A DNA stretch of 64,000 nt from positions 11,594,302 to 11,658,301 of the forward strand of contig CM023539.1 of NCBI GenBank assembly GCA_013350335.1, written 5' to 3'. The notes under the pieces were generated by a model. The model saw nothing but the letters and a program-made list of their open reading frames with translations. It was not told where the DNA came from and made no database searches. Shown piece by piece: positions 10,348 to 23,000 of this stretch. The position numbers were made by a program, and so were the translations under genes. Within the stretch, counting starts at the first letter, position 1, and each line of letters begins with the position of its first letter. This DNA comes from Chimonanthus salicifolius. Its lineage: Eukaryota; Streptophyta; Magnoliopsida; Laurales; Calycanthaceae.

Positions 10348-12176
10348 TCACCCTCTGATGATTTCACGACAAAACTCAAAAAATCGATCCGCAGTTAGGA
10401 AGAATTTCTTCCTCCAAGTTCCATTCAATGCGAGAAGAATAATGAAACCCCAAAATCCTAATGCATAAGATGCAGCAACAAATGAGTAGAAAAATACAGG
10501 ATTGTCAACAAACCTCAATGTATCATCTTCTTCCTCAATGGCAGGGTGTGGAGGGTGCGATGGATTGTTGGAAGAGCAATTTCTTTCAAGTGGTTTCCCA
10601 CAAAGACCTGGATTGCCCTCATAGCTGCTTGCATTAAAAGTGGAGAATTGGCCTTCCAAATTTGGTAATGCTCCTGAGAGATTATTAAAGGCAACATTAA
10701 AAGTACCAAGGGTATGCAATGCAGTTAACTGTGGGGGAATACGACCAATCAATCTGTTGTGAGAGAGATCCAAACTTTCTATATTATCCAAATATTGAAA
10801 GGACCCTGGAATATAACCCATTAGATGGTTGTGAGATAAGTTCAATGAGTGAAGCGCTCTCAAATATCCCATCTCCTTTGGAATGTTACCTGTCAATTGA
10901 TTCAAAGAGAAATCGACTCCAGTCATCATGGAAAGTGGAGTTCCTTCATAAGACCACACGTTTCCCTTTGTCGTTAACTCAGTTCTCAACCTTATAGGTC
11001 GTACGTATGGATCCAAAAGAATCAAATCGGGAAGCGTTTTGTTCATCCAAGCAGAAATGTTATGGAGGCAAGAAGGTATGGTGCCTGAAAGATGGTTATT
11101 TGACAAATCCAAGAAACGCAAATTTTGCATTTGACATAATTCTGTTGGAATGGGACCATCAAAACCATTATGACTAAAGAGAATAAGAGAAAGACTCTCA
11201 AGTGTTGGTAACCAAGTTGGGATAATGCCTTTGAAAAAGTTTCTTCTGAAGTTTAGGACCCGCAAATTTGTGCTATTAGATGGCATGCGTGGTACTATTT
11301 TTGTGAAGCCATTTCCATCAATGAATAGATATCCCAAGGAAGACAAGTTTGAATTTGGTAACGGGATATCCCCATGTAATTTGTTGTTTGATAACCTCAA
11401 GTAATCCAATGACAGGCTATTTGCTAGCAACATGTGAACCTCGCCTGAAAAGTTGTTGCTCGACAAATCCAACACTTCCAATGATGCCATGTTACTGCTG
11501 AGAGAAATTTCACCTTGCAAGGAATTTCCAGACATATTGAGGTATCTCAGTGAAGGAAGAAAAATGCTTATGTTGGCAGGAAAGATCCCCCGAAAAAGAT
11601 TGTTTGAGATGTCGAGCCCTGTAATGCCATTCGTTGAAATGCCTTGAGAAGGAAGAGGAAATGAACCCCCTAACTGATTGTCTCTTAGTACCAAGTCAGA
11701 GGCCCCCGTCAAGTTATAGAATAGCCAATTAGGAATGTTACCAGTAAGGTGGGTATTTGACAGAAACAGTATGATCAAGGAGTTTTGAGTGGCCAAGAAG
11801 CTCGGAATGACATTGCCACTACGCTTGTTGACTTGGGTATTTGATAGAAGTAGGAAATCAAGCTCAAATGATGGAAGCCATGTTGGGGATTCTGTTTCTA
11901 CCTCTAACATTGGATTGTTTGAAAGATGAACGCTCTTAAGCATAGATAAGTTGGCAAAAGTGGAGAATTCAAATACGCCATCCAAATTGTTATCGCGGAG
12001 CCAAATCATATTCAACAAACTAAGGTTTCCTAAAGGTCGAATGCTCCCACTGATTAGATTTCCAGTTAGATCTAATTCTTTAAGGGACTGCATATAACCG
12101 ATACATGGAGGAATTCTTCCTTCAATTGAATTGTAGCCCAAATACAACGACTTTAGCTTCCGTAATTCACAAAGCC
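10348..12176 (-). CDS. LRR receptor-like protein, last exon (LRRs, membrane span, tail)
   Basis: This exon encodes the C-terminal 609 residues of a plant LRR receptor-like protein, a cell-surface receptor that lacks a kinase and usually signals through an adaptor kinase such as SOBIR1. The exon starts after the acceptor ATAACAG at 12177 and enters in phase 1, matching the donor phases of exons upstream. Counting from an in-frame Met 11 codons before the splice site, LRRs of the LxxLxLxxNxLxGxIP type fill about residues 12-383. A non-LRR island lies at about 384-428, four more LRRs at about 429-520, a C-cap with two cysteines near 537 and 545, an acidic EEEDD patch near 559, a membrane helix at about 571-595 and a short basic tail. 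The frame is fully open to the TGA at 10348. Architecture and multi-exon LRRs resemble the Arabidopsis RLP15 and Cuscuta-receptor-1 class; the ligand is unknown. Confidence 0.88.
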
Positions 12177-14780
12177 CTGTTATGGACATGAAAAGAATAG
12201 AAAGTTTCATAAATTATAATGATAGAAATTATTCAAGAAATCAATTTGTTTGATGACCACTTCGAATGATAAGATTAAAAAATTTCTCCTAGCGATTTCA
12301 ATTTCAAGTCTTAAAATCGAAGTTTAATTTTTAGGATGTTATTATGGCCCAGTTCAAACAAGACCGTTGGTTCTCAAAATCTATCACCTAACTAATAAGA
12401 CATTGATGTAGCACACACGTGGGACCCAAGGCCCAACGTGTGGGCACGAAATAGAACCAAGAATAGGAAAAGAAATCAAAGCACATCCTTTTGAAATAGA
12501 GACAACACTTTCGGCAATTTCCTTCGTTCCTTCTACACCGACGATGCTCGAGATCTTCTTCTTTCCATTTTCAATTCTCTCTTTCTTATTTTTTTCGTTT
12601 GATTTCTTCTTCTATTTTTAGTTTGCTTGAATGTATATAAAACCCTTGTTTGGGATGTAAAAGAAACAACAGATTTTGATAATGTGCTTTACCCGTCTAT
12701 CTTCTTCTTCCCCGGGGGATTCCGGTTCTAACTCGAGGATTCGAGTATTCTCCTCCGACGATGGCATTCGACAGAGTTCTTCTCTTCCTTTCCAACGCCA
12801 CCTTCTCATTTAATTTTCTTTCGACACTTAGCCTTCACATCCCATCACCCAACTCGCCCATTGATACCCAGACCCCATTTGACCAGTTAAGTCTTTCACC
12901 TTTTTAAACCAACCTTGACCGTACCATACCCTTGTTTGCTTTTCCCATATGTTCTTTTTAAATCTCATCATCTCCACTAAATACCATTCCATTAATCACA
13001 TCTACTTAGCCCATTACACCTTTTAATGCCATAATTAACCCAATTAAATCAAATCTGTCCAAATTACCCACACCCAATCCTACCGATTGCATCAGACATA
13101 ATCATCATGAGTTTCCAATGAAGCAAATCGTTTGAAAAATTATAATTCTAATTTAAAGAATTTATATTTATTTGAATGATTAAATATTTTATTCATATCA
13201 ATGAACTCAACGGTGACAATCAATCAAGTGAATATTGCTCTAACGCTAATTTTCAAAAGGCTCCTGATTTGTTTATCAATGTTTAGATAGTGAAATATGT
13301 ATATAAAGATCAATCTAATACTCTTTATTATCAAAATCATATCCATTTCATAATTTTTTCTGCAAGATACTCTAAAATAGTAATTATCTTAGAAAACTGG
13401 AATTTTATAAGTATTTTGAAAAAAAAATTGGAATATCACAGATACCCGATAAACTATATCAATCACATGAAGGAATCTCCATTCAATTCCATAAGCATTC
13501 AATATTGTTTCATTAAATTAATTAAAAAAGCCCAAAAATTGAGATTATTCTAGAGCAAAAATTCAAATAAATTGATAAAAATAACTAAAACGTGGACAAA
13601 TTTTAAGAGAAAATGTTGGAAATTGACAAATACCCTTCACACGTGAAGAACTTTCTTCTAAACCATCTTAAAATCATATCCAATTTAAGATACAACTAGA
13701 AAAATGATGAAAAGGATATTTAAAAAAAAAACAACCGATGCAATACGTGTAGGCCATATTTCATACCCTCAATTGATCATACACTTGAGTAGACTTGGTC
13801 TATGCATATTGCATATTGCCTTGTATTATAATCATTGGATTATGGAGATTTTTCTTAAACTATATTATTCATAATGTCCTATATCTATCCCAATCAACTA
13901 TTTAAAATTTAGTTCATAATAAATTCAATTTTTACATAGAAATCATATAGTCTCTCTAAAACTGCTCAATTTCTTTTTAGAGATTTTATCTAACACGCTT
14001 TTATTAATAGTTCACTAAAAGTAAAATTATCCCATTCTCATCTCATTTTGTCGGTGAGAGAGAGCGCCACGAGAGTATTAGATGCTGCAATTGCAAGCTA
14101 CATCTAGTCAGGAATTTGGATTAGAGAGAATTCATATTTCACTAATTTTAAAACGTCCTATTTGTCATTTTTAATAATTTCTTCTAAAAGTATGAAAAAG
14201 ATAAATGAAATGATCTATCTTTCTTCATGTCATGTTAACAAGTAGAAAAAACTTGTACATAATCAACTTTTGAATTAGTCATTATCACATTTTATGACCC
14301 TATAATTAAAAGAAAAAGGGAAGATAGATGAGTGAATACTTGAAAGCGAGGATGGTCAAACCATTTAAAATGAGTTCAATAAATGATTCTTAACTTTTGA
14401 TTTTTTAAAATTAAAATAAAACTACTGAATAATTTCTTTATTTATCATCGTCGACGAATGATTAACAAATTGATTCTAAACTTAAAGAAAACAAATTTTT
14501 TAAAAAATCTCAAGCACTAGAAAGTCCTTTCTACTGATGTTATGTGTATCACAACAATCCTTGCATAAGTTTCTTTTTTGAAGGTTTTTGTGACTGACTC
14601 TAAGTACAATAGCTACCTATATACATTCGAATGGAGATTACTATGTACAATTCAACAAAGCATGTAGAATGAAGAGTTTGGAATTCACTCTCCTCAAGAT
14701 TTGTTAATCATGAAAACATAATATGAAAATTCCAATGGTGATAGCAACAACTTTGTTGCATAGAAAAAAAATAAAAGGGG
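12177..14780 (-). other. Intron of the RLP gene, no element resolved
   Basis: This is AT-rich intronic DNA upstream of the last RLP exon. I see no further exon of the repeated two-LRR type and no complete element. About 13545-13720 is visibly similar to 37385-37510 at the other end of the exon-repeat region, sharing for example a TTGAAGAACTTACTTCTAAAC-like string. Confidence 0.45.
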
Positions 14781-15376
14781 TGTCAGGAAAAAACTACTAT
14801 ATTTTTCCTCTTTGTGTGAATAAAAATGGATAAATAAAACAACAATTATTAAGCAAGAAATAGTCAAACAAATCCAACCGTACAACACCATATTTACGTG
14901 GTTTGACAATGTGCTTACATCCACGGGACAAGCTCTGAATCAATCTTCCACTATAAAAATAACGGGATTATAAGGTTTCTTTCTAGCCAAATTAGAGGCT
15001 CATCAAGAGCACAACATTCTTGGATCCCAGCAACAATAAACATAATATATGGTGAGATCTCACAAAACAAAGGGGGTATGAGAGAGAGGTTGTGGAGACG
15101 CTAATCCATAATCTGAGTCGAAAGTTTTGTTGCCCACGATATCAGGAGAAAACCTTCAAAATTTGAGATGAATCAGATTAAACACGATGGCTAGATCTCA
15201 TTTTCTTCTCCTTTCTTCTTCCTCAGTTACACCCTATCTCTTTCTTTCTCCCGTTAGTTTTCTCTTTTTTCGTTGTTTTTTCCTTGCTCGCAGACTCTCC
15301 ATTTCTCTCAAGCCTTTTTTTTGTGTTTCTTTTATTAGATGTCGGCCCCACCTCCTATGAGGAGGGACACCCAACA
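14781..15376 (-). mobile_element. 3' LTR of a Tork-type copia remnant
   Basis: On the minus strand the LTR would start TGTTGGGTGTCCC at 15376, right after a polypurine tract GGAGGGGGAG, and end TTCCTGACA at 14781. The length of 596 bp is close to that of Tnt1-class LTRs. The inner boundary is set by the polypurine tract. The outer boundary is set only by the TG...CA rule, as no second LTR is present. Confidence 0.6.
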
Positions 15377-16717
15377 AATCTCCCCCTCCAGACCCATGTG
15401 AGGGGCTCAACTAAGCCCACTTTGCTTCTACACAATTCACATTTCTCCTTAGGCAAGGTTTTATTCATCATATCCAACCCATTTTCACCAGTATGAATTT
15501 TCTCAAGTTGCCACAACTTCTCCAACACATCATGTATCCAATGATACCTCGTATGTTTTAATCTTGAATGGAAGGTTGGGTTCTTACACAAATGAATGAC
15601 ACTTTGATTGTCACAAAAGAGAACATACCACTATTGCTCTAATCTCAAATCATGTAGGAATCTTTTCATCCACAATCTATCCTTGCATGCCTTAGATACT
15701 ATAATGTACTCAGCCATGGAGTAGATAGAGCAACACATTTCTACAACTTGGATTGCCAAGCTACAACTCCCTTTAAAAAGGTCATCAAGTAACCCGACGT
15801 GGACTTTCTAGAATCAATGTCTCCTGCCATGTCTACATCGTGGAGCCTTCTAACAAAGGTTTACAATTTCCAAAACACAAACACATCTTGTAAGTTCCTC
15901 AAAGATACCTAAGAATCTATTTAACTGTAGCACAGTATTCCTTGCCAGGATTAGAAATGAATCTACTGACAACACCAACTACATAAGCTATGACTGGCCA
16001 TGTACACACCATAGCATACATCAAACTACCAACTGCCAATTGCTGATGCATAAAGAACTTCCCTTATGTCATCTTTTTCTTTCTCACTTGTTGGAGACTA
16101 CTCGGAACTGAGTTTGAAATGATTTATAAGTGGAGTACTCAATGATTTAGCTTTGTCCATATTAAATCTTTCAAGCACCTTCTTAATTTACCTCTCTTGT
16201 GATAGCCAAAGCTTGCCAATTTTTGTATCTCTTGTCATCTTCATACCAAGTATCTGTTTTTCCGACCCTAAATCTTTCATAGCAAAGGATCTAATGAACT
16301 TTGCTTTCAACTTGTTAATTTTGGTAGCATCTTGTCCAACAATTGACATATCATCTACGTAAAGCAGCAAAATAATAAAATTACCGTCTAAGAATTTCAT
16401 CATATACACACATTGATCTGAAGTAGTCCTTCTATACTCATGATCAACCATGAACGAATCAAACTTCTTGTACCATTGTCACGATGCCTACCTTAACCCA
16501 TATATGCTCTTCCTTCATTTGCAAACCAAGTTCTCTTTGCCTTTTACTCTGAAGCCCTCAAGTTTCTCCATGTAGATCTCTTCCTCCAAGTCACCATGAA
16601 GGAAGGTTGTCTTCACATCAAGTTGTTCAATCTCTAAATTAAACTTGCAACCAAACCAAGTCCTGTACAGATGGGAATCTTCCCACTTATCTTCCCGTCA
16701 ATAAGAAACTCCATGGC
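15377..16717 (-). pseudogene. Ty1/copia pol remnant (RT and RNase H), Tnt1/Tork-like
   Basis: This is a decayed reverse transcriptase and RNase H region of a copia retrotransposon. The minus-strand frame at 16188-16451 encodes the RT core with LLLYVDDM followed by a KDLG...ILGMKM segment. The frame at 15355-15591 encodes the pol C-terminus with FHSRLKHTRYHWIHD and DMMNKTLPKEK. Between them the frame is broken. Sequence upstream of the RT core (16452-16717) still reads as copia RT with frameshifts. Gag, protease, integrase and the 5' LTR are missing: the remnant stops at 16717, where a plus-strand copia begins. Confidence 0.85.
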
Positions 16718-16881
16718 TGTTATTAACGGGAGTTCTAATCCAAGTTGAACTCTCTCTAATCACTCATAATCCAGGTTGCAATTGTTTCCTAATTGATTTG
16801 TTCCTCTTCAAAGAGAGGCTTGTAAATTCTATTTATATCTATGATAATGAGAAATACAGTGTGCTATTACCAAATTCTACA
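16718..16881 (+). mobile_element. 5' LTR of an Ale-type copia element
   Basis: This 164-bp repeat starts TGTTATTAACGGGAGTTC and ends CAAATTCTACA. It is matched by 21410-21562 with scattered substitutions. It is followed directly by a primer binding site at 16882-16892. Confidence 0.85.
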
Positions 16882-16892
16882 TGGTACAGAGC
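16882..16892 (+). other. Primer binding site, initiator-Met tRNA type
   Basis: TGGTACAGAGC abuts the LTR. It equals the common plant TGGTATCAGAGC site with one T missing, so the primer is probably the initiator methionine tRNA. Confidence 0.65.
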
Positions 16893-18040
16893 TAGAGTGT
16901 CCTTGGAACATCAGAAATTTCAAATCCCTCCATTCTCTAGTCTATACCCAGATTTTTTTTTTTGATAAAAAATAAACCCTCCCTTCTCTATTCCACCGTA
17001 CAACAACCATCTCTCAACGACAAGTATCTCTTCTCATCCCTAGCTCTCTCCGATGATCCCACCTAGCCACATCGAACCCTCAAGCCCTGATCCATTTCTC
17101 TCTGTTTTCCTCTACAATCGTCATCTCTCTGCACGACGACCCCACTCTTTCAATTGCGATCTCCTCTCTGCAGAGAGGCAGCCTTCATGCCTACCTCAAT
17201 AGACGCCACTTTACGATCCTCTCTCTTCTTGTCTGGATTTGTTTCCTCTGCAACTAAATGACTCCTCTCAGATGACCACCTCTATCCAGATACAACCAGA
17301 TCTCGTCCTCTCGCTATTGCTGCTCCTGCTATCTTCGCTGACTAGAATCCCACCTTGCTGCAGTTTGATTCTTCATAAACCTAGACCCAAGTTCTGCAAG
17401 ACGTTACAAGATTCTGTTGAAGCCAGACCCAAGTTCTGTTGTTATCCACGAACGACACCCTGTGTTGCAGCCAGCGTTGTTCCAGAAGGTATTTTGTTCC
17501 TACAGCAACCACGCCTTCACCAAGCGCCTCCCTATTGTTGTTCGTCGACTTTCTGCAGCCTGCATCACCAGCCGGTCGACACTATTTGAGCAACCCACCA
17601 GATCTGTTGACACCCAAGTTCGAGCAGATCATTCATTCCATATCTGCAGTCTGCTTGGGCTTCCTCTACTTCCAGTTTGAGCGGCGATTTCTTGTAATTG
17701 TTCTCGCCTTTCCTGCTAGGTCCATCCTCTGTTGCTCCAGCAGCCAAAAATTGAAAAGAAAAAAATTGCCACAACAAACCTAGATTCGCATATGTGTGTA
17801 GATCGCTGCAGCCACTCTGATTCCAGGCCATGTTATTCTAAGATAGGCCAGTATACAGAGGAATCTGCAGAGTTCTAAGGTGCTACAAGCATGGCGGTGA
17901 TCCAAGTGTACACGGAGATTGCACTTCCGTTTCGATCCGTTTGAGCTGAATTCAGACATAGGATTGATTTTTTTCCAAGATTAAACCTAGGCCAGTACAC
18001 ATCTTATTCCTGAAAAAAAGGCATCTCCGCATATTCCAAT
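16893..18040 (+). other. Pyrimidine-rich leader of the Ale-type copia, gag domain not seen
   Basis: About 1.1 kb separates the primer site from the first recognisable gag piece, the zinc knuckle at 18214. It is rich in CTCTC and TTC words and contains overlapping short frames (for example 17239-17589) with no retroviral gag similarity that I recognise. A normal Ale element has a gag capsid domain here. It has been lost, replaced or has decayed beyond recognition. Confidence 0.5.
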
Positions 18041-21000
18041 CTTCCAATGGCCCCTAGTATTACCAGCACTTCCAAAGCTCGACACTTTGGATATGGTGCT
18101 CTATTTGTCTCTTCTTCATTCCAGGCTGGTCGAGGTGGCTCCCTTGTGGCACTTGCAATCGCAGACATCCCCAATCTTATCTGGGGCTTATTGGACATTT
18201 CCTTGCTGTTCAATGTCAGATCTGCTTCAAGTTTGGTCACAATGCTACCACATACAACCAGCGCTACTGCCAACAGACATGGTTTGAGGAAGCTCATGTG
18301 TCTATCTTCGCTGGCATACAGACTGCTCGACCAGTTGATCACAACTGGTATTCAGACATTGGCGCCACCAACCACATGACTAGTGATGTTCATTCCCTAC
18401 ACTATAAGTTCCTTTATATAGGTACGGATCACGTTGTATTGGGTAACGATGATTTTCTCCCTATTGCACACACTAGTCATCTCTCTTTCCTCTGGTACCT
18501 CCCACTTTCAGCTTTCTCATGTTCTTCATGTTCCCCACATGCATAAGAATCTTTTATCTATTGCACAATTCACTAAAGATAACTCTGTTTGCTTCACTTT
18601 CTTTCCGTGGGGCTTTATCATTCGTGATCTATGTACCGGTGCTATTTTGTTTACTAGTAGATTTGAAGCTGGTCTTTATCCTATTTAACGCAGCCGTTAC
18701 TCTGCTCATGCTCTCATGGCCTCTTGATCTCCGGTGTCCCTCTTGCACCAACGCCTTGGTCATCCCTCACACAAAGTTTTACAAGTGCTTGCTTCAAATA
18801 AAAGTTTATGCTCTTCCTATTCATTTTCTCGCTCTACTTTTTGTAGCCATTGTGCGTTAAGAAAGTCTATGCATCTTCCTTTTTATTCTCATAAAAATAA
18901 TATTGTTGCCCCATTTCATTTAGTTCATTCTGATGTCTGGATGTCTCCTACCTCTTATGTTTCTGGTTTTCGTTACTATGTCTTCTTTACTGATGATTAC
19001 ACCAGATACTCTTGGATCTTTCTTATGCGCAATAAATCAAAAGTCTTTTCTCATTTTTACCATTTTCTTGGATTTGTTGAAAATCATTTCTCTACTTCCA
19101 TTAAGCAATTTTAGAGTGATGGAGGTAAAAAATATGATAATCACTCATTTATTCATTTGTGTGCGAAAAGGGATTCATCACTGATTCTCATGTGCCCATA
19201 CCCCGCAACAAAATGGTATTGCGGAACGTAAACATCGCCATATATCGGAAATGGGTTGTACATTGCTCATTGCATCTCACATTCCCCATAACCTTTGGAT
19301 TGAAGGCCTTTGTACAACTGTGTATCTCATCAACCGACTCCCCTCCCAAGTCTTCACCATTTCAGAAATTGTTTGATTACACACCTGACTATATGTCTTT
19401 CGTACTTTTGGTTGTGAATGCTACCCTTATCTTGGAGATTATGTTACTAATAAACTGCAACCAAGATCTCTTGAATGCGCATTTATGGGTTACAACACTT
19501 ACCATAAATGCTACAACAGGACGAGTCTATATTTCTCAGCATGTTGTGTTCAATGAAGCAGTCTTCCCCTATGCATCGGGCCCCTTGGCAACTGCTCGAC
19601 CACCTTCGTCTGACGTGGTCTTTATCCTGTTTTTTACTTTGTTGGCACCTGCACCACTGCCACCTCCTGTATCACACTCTCTAGCAGACGCCTCTCCATC
19701 TCCAGTAGCGGCACATGAGTCTCCACCATCCTCGTCACTGCTTCTAACACATCACCATCTCAAGTGGTGGCACCTGTATCACCACCCTCCTCTTCACCAT
19801 CTCTAGCTGAAGCTCCTCTTTCGCCTACCAATGTTCATCCTATGGTGACCTGTGTTAAAGATGGTATTTTCAAGCCCAACAAGCGAGCTGCCTTTGCTAC
19901 TCGACATCCTCTGTCTGCTCTTTTGCATCTATGGTTTCTTCCTCTAGTATTGAGCCCACATGCTACACTGAAGTTGTTTGGTCTACAAAATGGCGTCAGG
20001 TCATGTATGATGAGTTTAATGCCCTCTTACGGCAACAAATTGTCACTTATTCCACCTCCATCCAATATCAACACTGTCGGATGTAAATGGGTTCTTAAGA
20101 TTAAATGAGGTTCTGATTGTAGCATTGAACGATACAAAGCGCGCCTTGTTTCTAAAGTATTTCATCAACAAGCAGACATTGACTATGATGAGACCTTTCA
20201 GCCTTGTCGTCAAGCCAACTACCATTCGCACTATTATTAATCTCACGGTCTCTTCTACTTGGCCCATTCATCAATTAGACGTCAAGAATGCCTTTCTTCA
20301 TGGATACCTTACTGAAGAAGTCTACATGGCTCAACCGCCGAGCTTCGTTGACGCAAGTTGACCTCACCATGTTTGCAGACTCCGTAAAGCCATCTATGGC
20401 TTGAAGCAAGCACCAGGTCCCTGGTTTCAGCTATTCAACTCCTTCCTTCTTTCTTATGGTTTTCTTTAAAACAAAGCTGACAGTTCTATGTTTATTTTTC
20501 TTGAGCCTCACAAGTTATGCTTCTCTTGCTCTATGTTGATGATATTATTCTCACTGGCAACACTCATTCATTCTTTCACTCAACAATTGGTACTAAGTTT
20601 GAAATCAAGGATCTTGGCAAACTTCATTATTTTTTTGGCCTCAAAGTGACTCATCTTTCTCAAGGGTTACATTTGTCTTAAAATAAATACACCTTTGACT
20701 TTCTTCGACGCAATGACATGCTTGGTCATTAACCCTGTTCTACCCCCATTGCGGTAAAGACACAGTTGTTTTCTACTTCTGGTGATTTGTTCTCTGATCC
20801 TTCTAAGTATTGATATTTCGTTGGCACACTTCCTTATCTCACTATCACTCAGCCTGACATTGCTTATGCGGTGCACATTGTTTCTCAGTTTATGAGTTAG
20901 CCTTGCTCTCCTCATTTAGACATTGTTAAGCTCATCGTACGCTATTTCAAAGGCTCCATTAGTCGTGGCTTGCACATCACGTATTCAACACAGCCCTTAG

Positions 21001-21409
21001 GCTTAGTCGTTGACTCTGGTTCAGATTGGGTCGGTTGTCCTGTTACTCGTCGCTCCATTACTAGTAACTGTATCTTTCTGGGTTCCAACTTAATTTCATA
21101 GTGTGCAAAGAAACAAGCAACGATCTCTCGCTCTAGTGCTGAAGCTAAGTATCGGGCTCTTGCTTCTACTTGTGCTGACACTGTTTGGATTCAGCACCTC
21201 TTCTGAGACCTTGGATTTACTCTCACTTCTCCGACTATACTCCTTTGTGATAATTTCCATGCCACCTACATGGCGGTCAATTCTATCTTCCATGCTAGAA
21301 CAAACCACATTGAGCTTGACTATCACTTCATAAGGGAACGTGTCACTACCGGCTCTCATCGGACTCAGTTCGTATCTTCTTCAGACCAGCTCGCTGACAT
21401 CTTCACTAA
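18041..21409 (+). pseudogene. Ty1/copia gag-pol remnant, Ale/Retrofit-like
   Basis: Order along the plus strand is as follows. A gag zinc knuckle at 18214 has its last cysteine replaced (CQICFKFGHNATTY). The protease reads WYSDIGATNHMT near 18346, with DTG changed to DIG. The integrase HHCC region and core at about 18734-19240 carry HSDVW, then SDGG preceded by an in-frame stop, then the IAERKH glutamate. Reverse transcriptase covers about 20,000-20,700, with YVDD intact at 20532-20543. RNase H continues to DQLADIFTK just before 21410. Many stops and frameshifts break it (for example 19112 and 20362), so no full polyprotein can be made. Order protease-integrase-RT-RNase H fixes it as copia. 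Confidence 0.9.
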
Positions 21410-21562
21410 AGTTCTAATCCAAGTTGAACTCTCTCTAATTAGTCCTAATCCAAGTTGTAATTGTATCCTGTTTGATTTGTTCCTCTTCAAAGAGTGGCTT
21501 GTAAATTCTATTTATATCTGTGATAATGAGAAATACAGTAAGCTATTTTACCAAATTCTACA
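21410..21562 (+). mobile_element. 3' LTR of the Ale-type copia, 5'-truncated
   Basis: This matches positions 12 onward of the LTR at 16718-16881. Its first bases and the polypurine tract are missing: the pol frame runs straight into AGTTCTAATCC. The next bases (AGTAC) do not match those before the 5' LTR (ATGGC), so no target duplication is preserved. Confidence 0.8.
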
Positions 21563-23000
21563 AGTACAAATGGTTTACAAGATTAAGCACCGGTCATATG
21601 GTTCCATTAAGCGTTATAAGGCTCGCTTAGTTGCCAAGGGATTTACTCAGGTTGAAGGGTTGAATTATCACGATACATTTGCTACCATTGCTAAACCGGT
21701 CACTGTACGTGCTCCACTTTCCGTTACCTTTGTTAAGTGATGGTCTCTTCATCAACTCGATGTTAACAGCACCTTCCTCCTAGTTGATCTCGATGAAGAG
21801 GAATATATGATGCTTCCGCCTGATTTTGCATGACATGGGAAGTTGATTTGCAAACTAAACAAATCCATCTATGGGTGAAACAGGCATCCCGACAGTGGAT
21901 TGTGAAATTTTCTACTACTCTCCTTGAGTTTAGTTTTTCACAATCAAAGTCTGACTAGTCATTGTTCACTCATAGCCAAACAGATTCTTCCACTTTTATT
22001 TTGGTATATGTTGATGATATAATTATTATTGGCAATAATGATTTGACCATTCAACGCCTCAAGCGCTTCCTTGCAACACATTTTTTTATTAAATATTTGG
22101 GTACTCATCATTCAAAAAAAGTTTTTGGTGCTCTAAAATACTTTCTTTGTATCAAAGTGGCTTGTTCCTAGAAATGTATCTTACTTTCCAAAGGGAATTG
22201 CACTTTGGATATCCTCAAGGATATAGGTTTGATTGAAGGTTGGATCTCCAATTTCCCCCATAGAGCAACATTTACGATTATCGCCGCTTGTTGGGATTTT
22301 TCTACCTGATCCCACTCCATATCACCATTAGTGGGACGTCTTATCTATCTTACCGCCAAAAGATCATATATCAATTATTCGGTCCATGTTTTAACTGAAT
22401 TCATGCACTCACCTCGCACTATTATCTGGACGCAACACATTGTGTGGTAAAATTCTTGAAGTGTTCTGTCAACAAGAGGATCATTTTCTCATCTTCTGTA
22501 TGTATTTACCTATGCGGCTATTGTTATTATGATTTTTCTAGCTACCTTTTCACTTGACGATCAACCACTAGGTATTTTACTTTCCTTGGTCCAATCTCAT
22601 TTTGGAAAACCAAGAAATAGGCTACGATTTCTCGCTCATCCATTGAGGCCGAGTACCGAGCCATTGCCACTTTGACAAGAAAACTACAGTGGTTGAAGCA
22701 TTTGCTTGAAGATCTAAGTATTTCTCAGCCTTTGACAATCACATTGTTCTGTGGCAATCAAGTTGTTCTACATATTGCAAACAATTTTGTCTTTCATTAA
22801 TGCACCAAACATATTGAAATTGATTGCCATTTTGTTCGGGAAAAGATCTAGTCAAAGCTTATTGCTCCTCAACATGTTCCCTCTTCTGCTCAACTTGCAG
22901 AGGTCTTCACAAAACGTTTGGGCAAAGATTTATTTCATGGTTTGATCCACAAGTTGGGCGTTTTTTCCATTCAAGCTCCACCTTGAGGGGGAGTGTTATT
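21563..23000 (+). pseudogene. Second Ale-type copia fragment (RT, RNase H, start of 3' LTR)
   Basis: A different copia copy begins abruptly inside RT at 21563. It carries a [23 protein letters not shown] motif region, YVDD at 22007-22018, an RNase H segment with SSIEAEYRAIA at about 22640 and an LAEVFTK end near 22,910. A polypurine tract TTGAGGGGGAG then leads into TGTTATTG at 22994, probably the start of its 3' LTR; where that LTR ends is unclear. Stops and frameshifts are frequent. Everything upstream of RT is missing. Confidence 0.82.

Noticed and set aside
10348..12210. A complete intronless 620-residue RLP starting at the Met at 12210
   Set aside because: That frame lacks a signal peptide and N-cap, and a splice acceptor ATAACAG at 12177 in matching phase shows it is the last exon of a longer gene.
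17239..17783. Overlapping plus-strand frames of 87-116 codons
   Set aside because: No motif, three frames open at once because of pyrimidine-rich composition, and they lie inside a retrotransposon leader.
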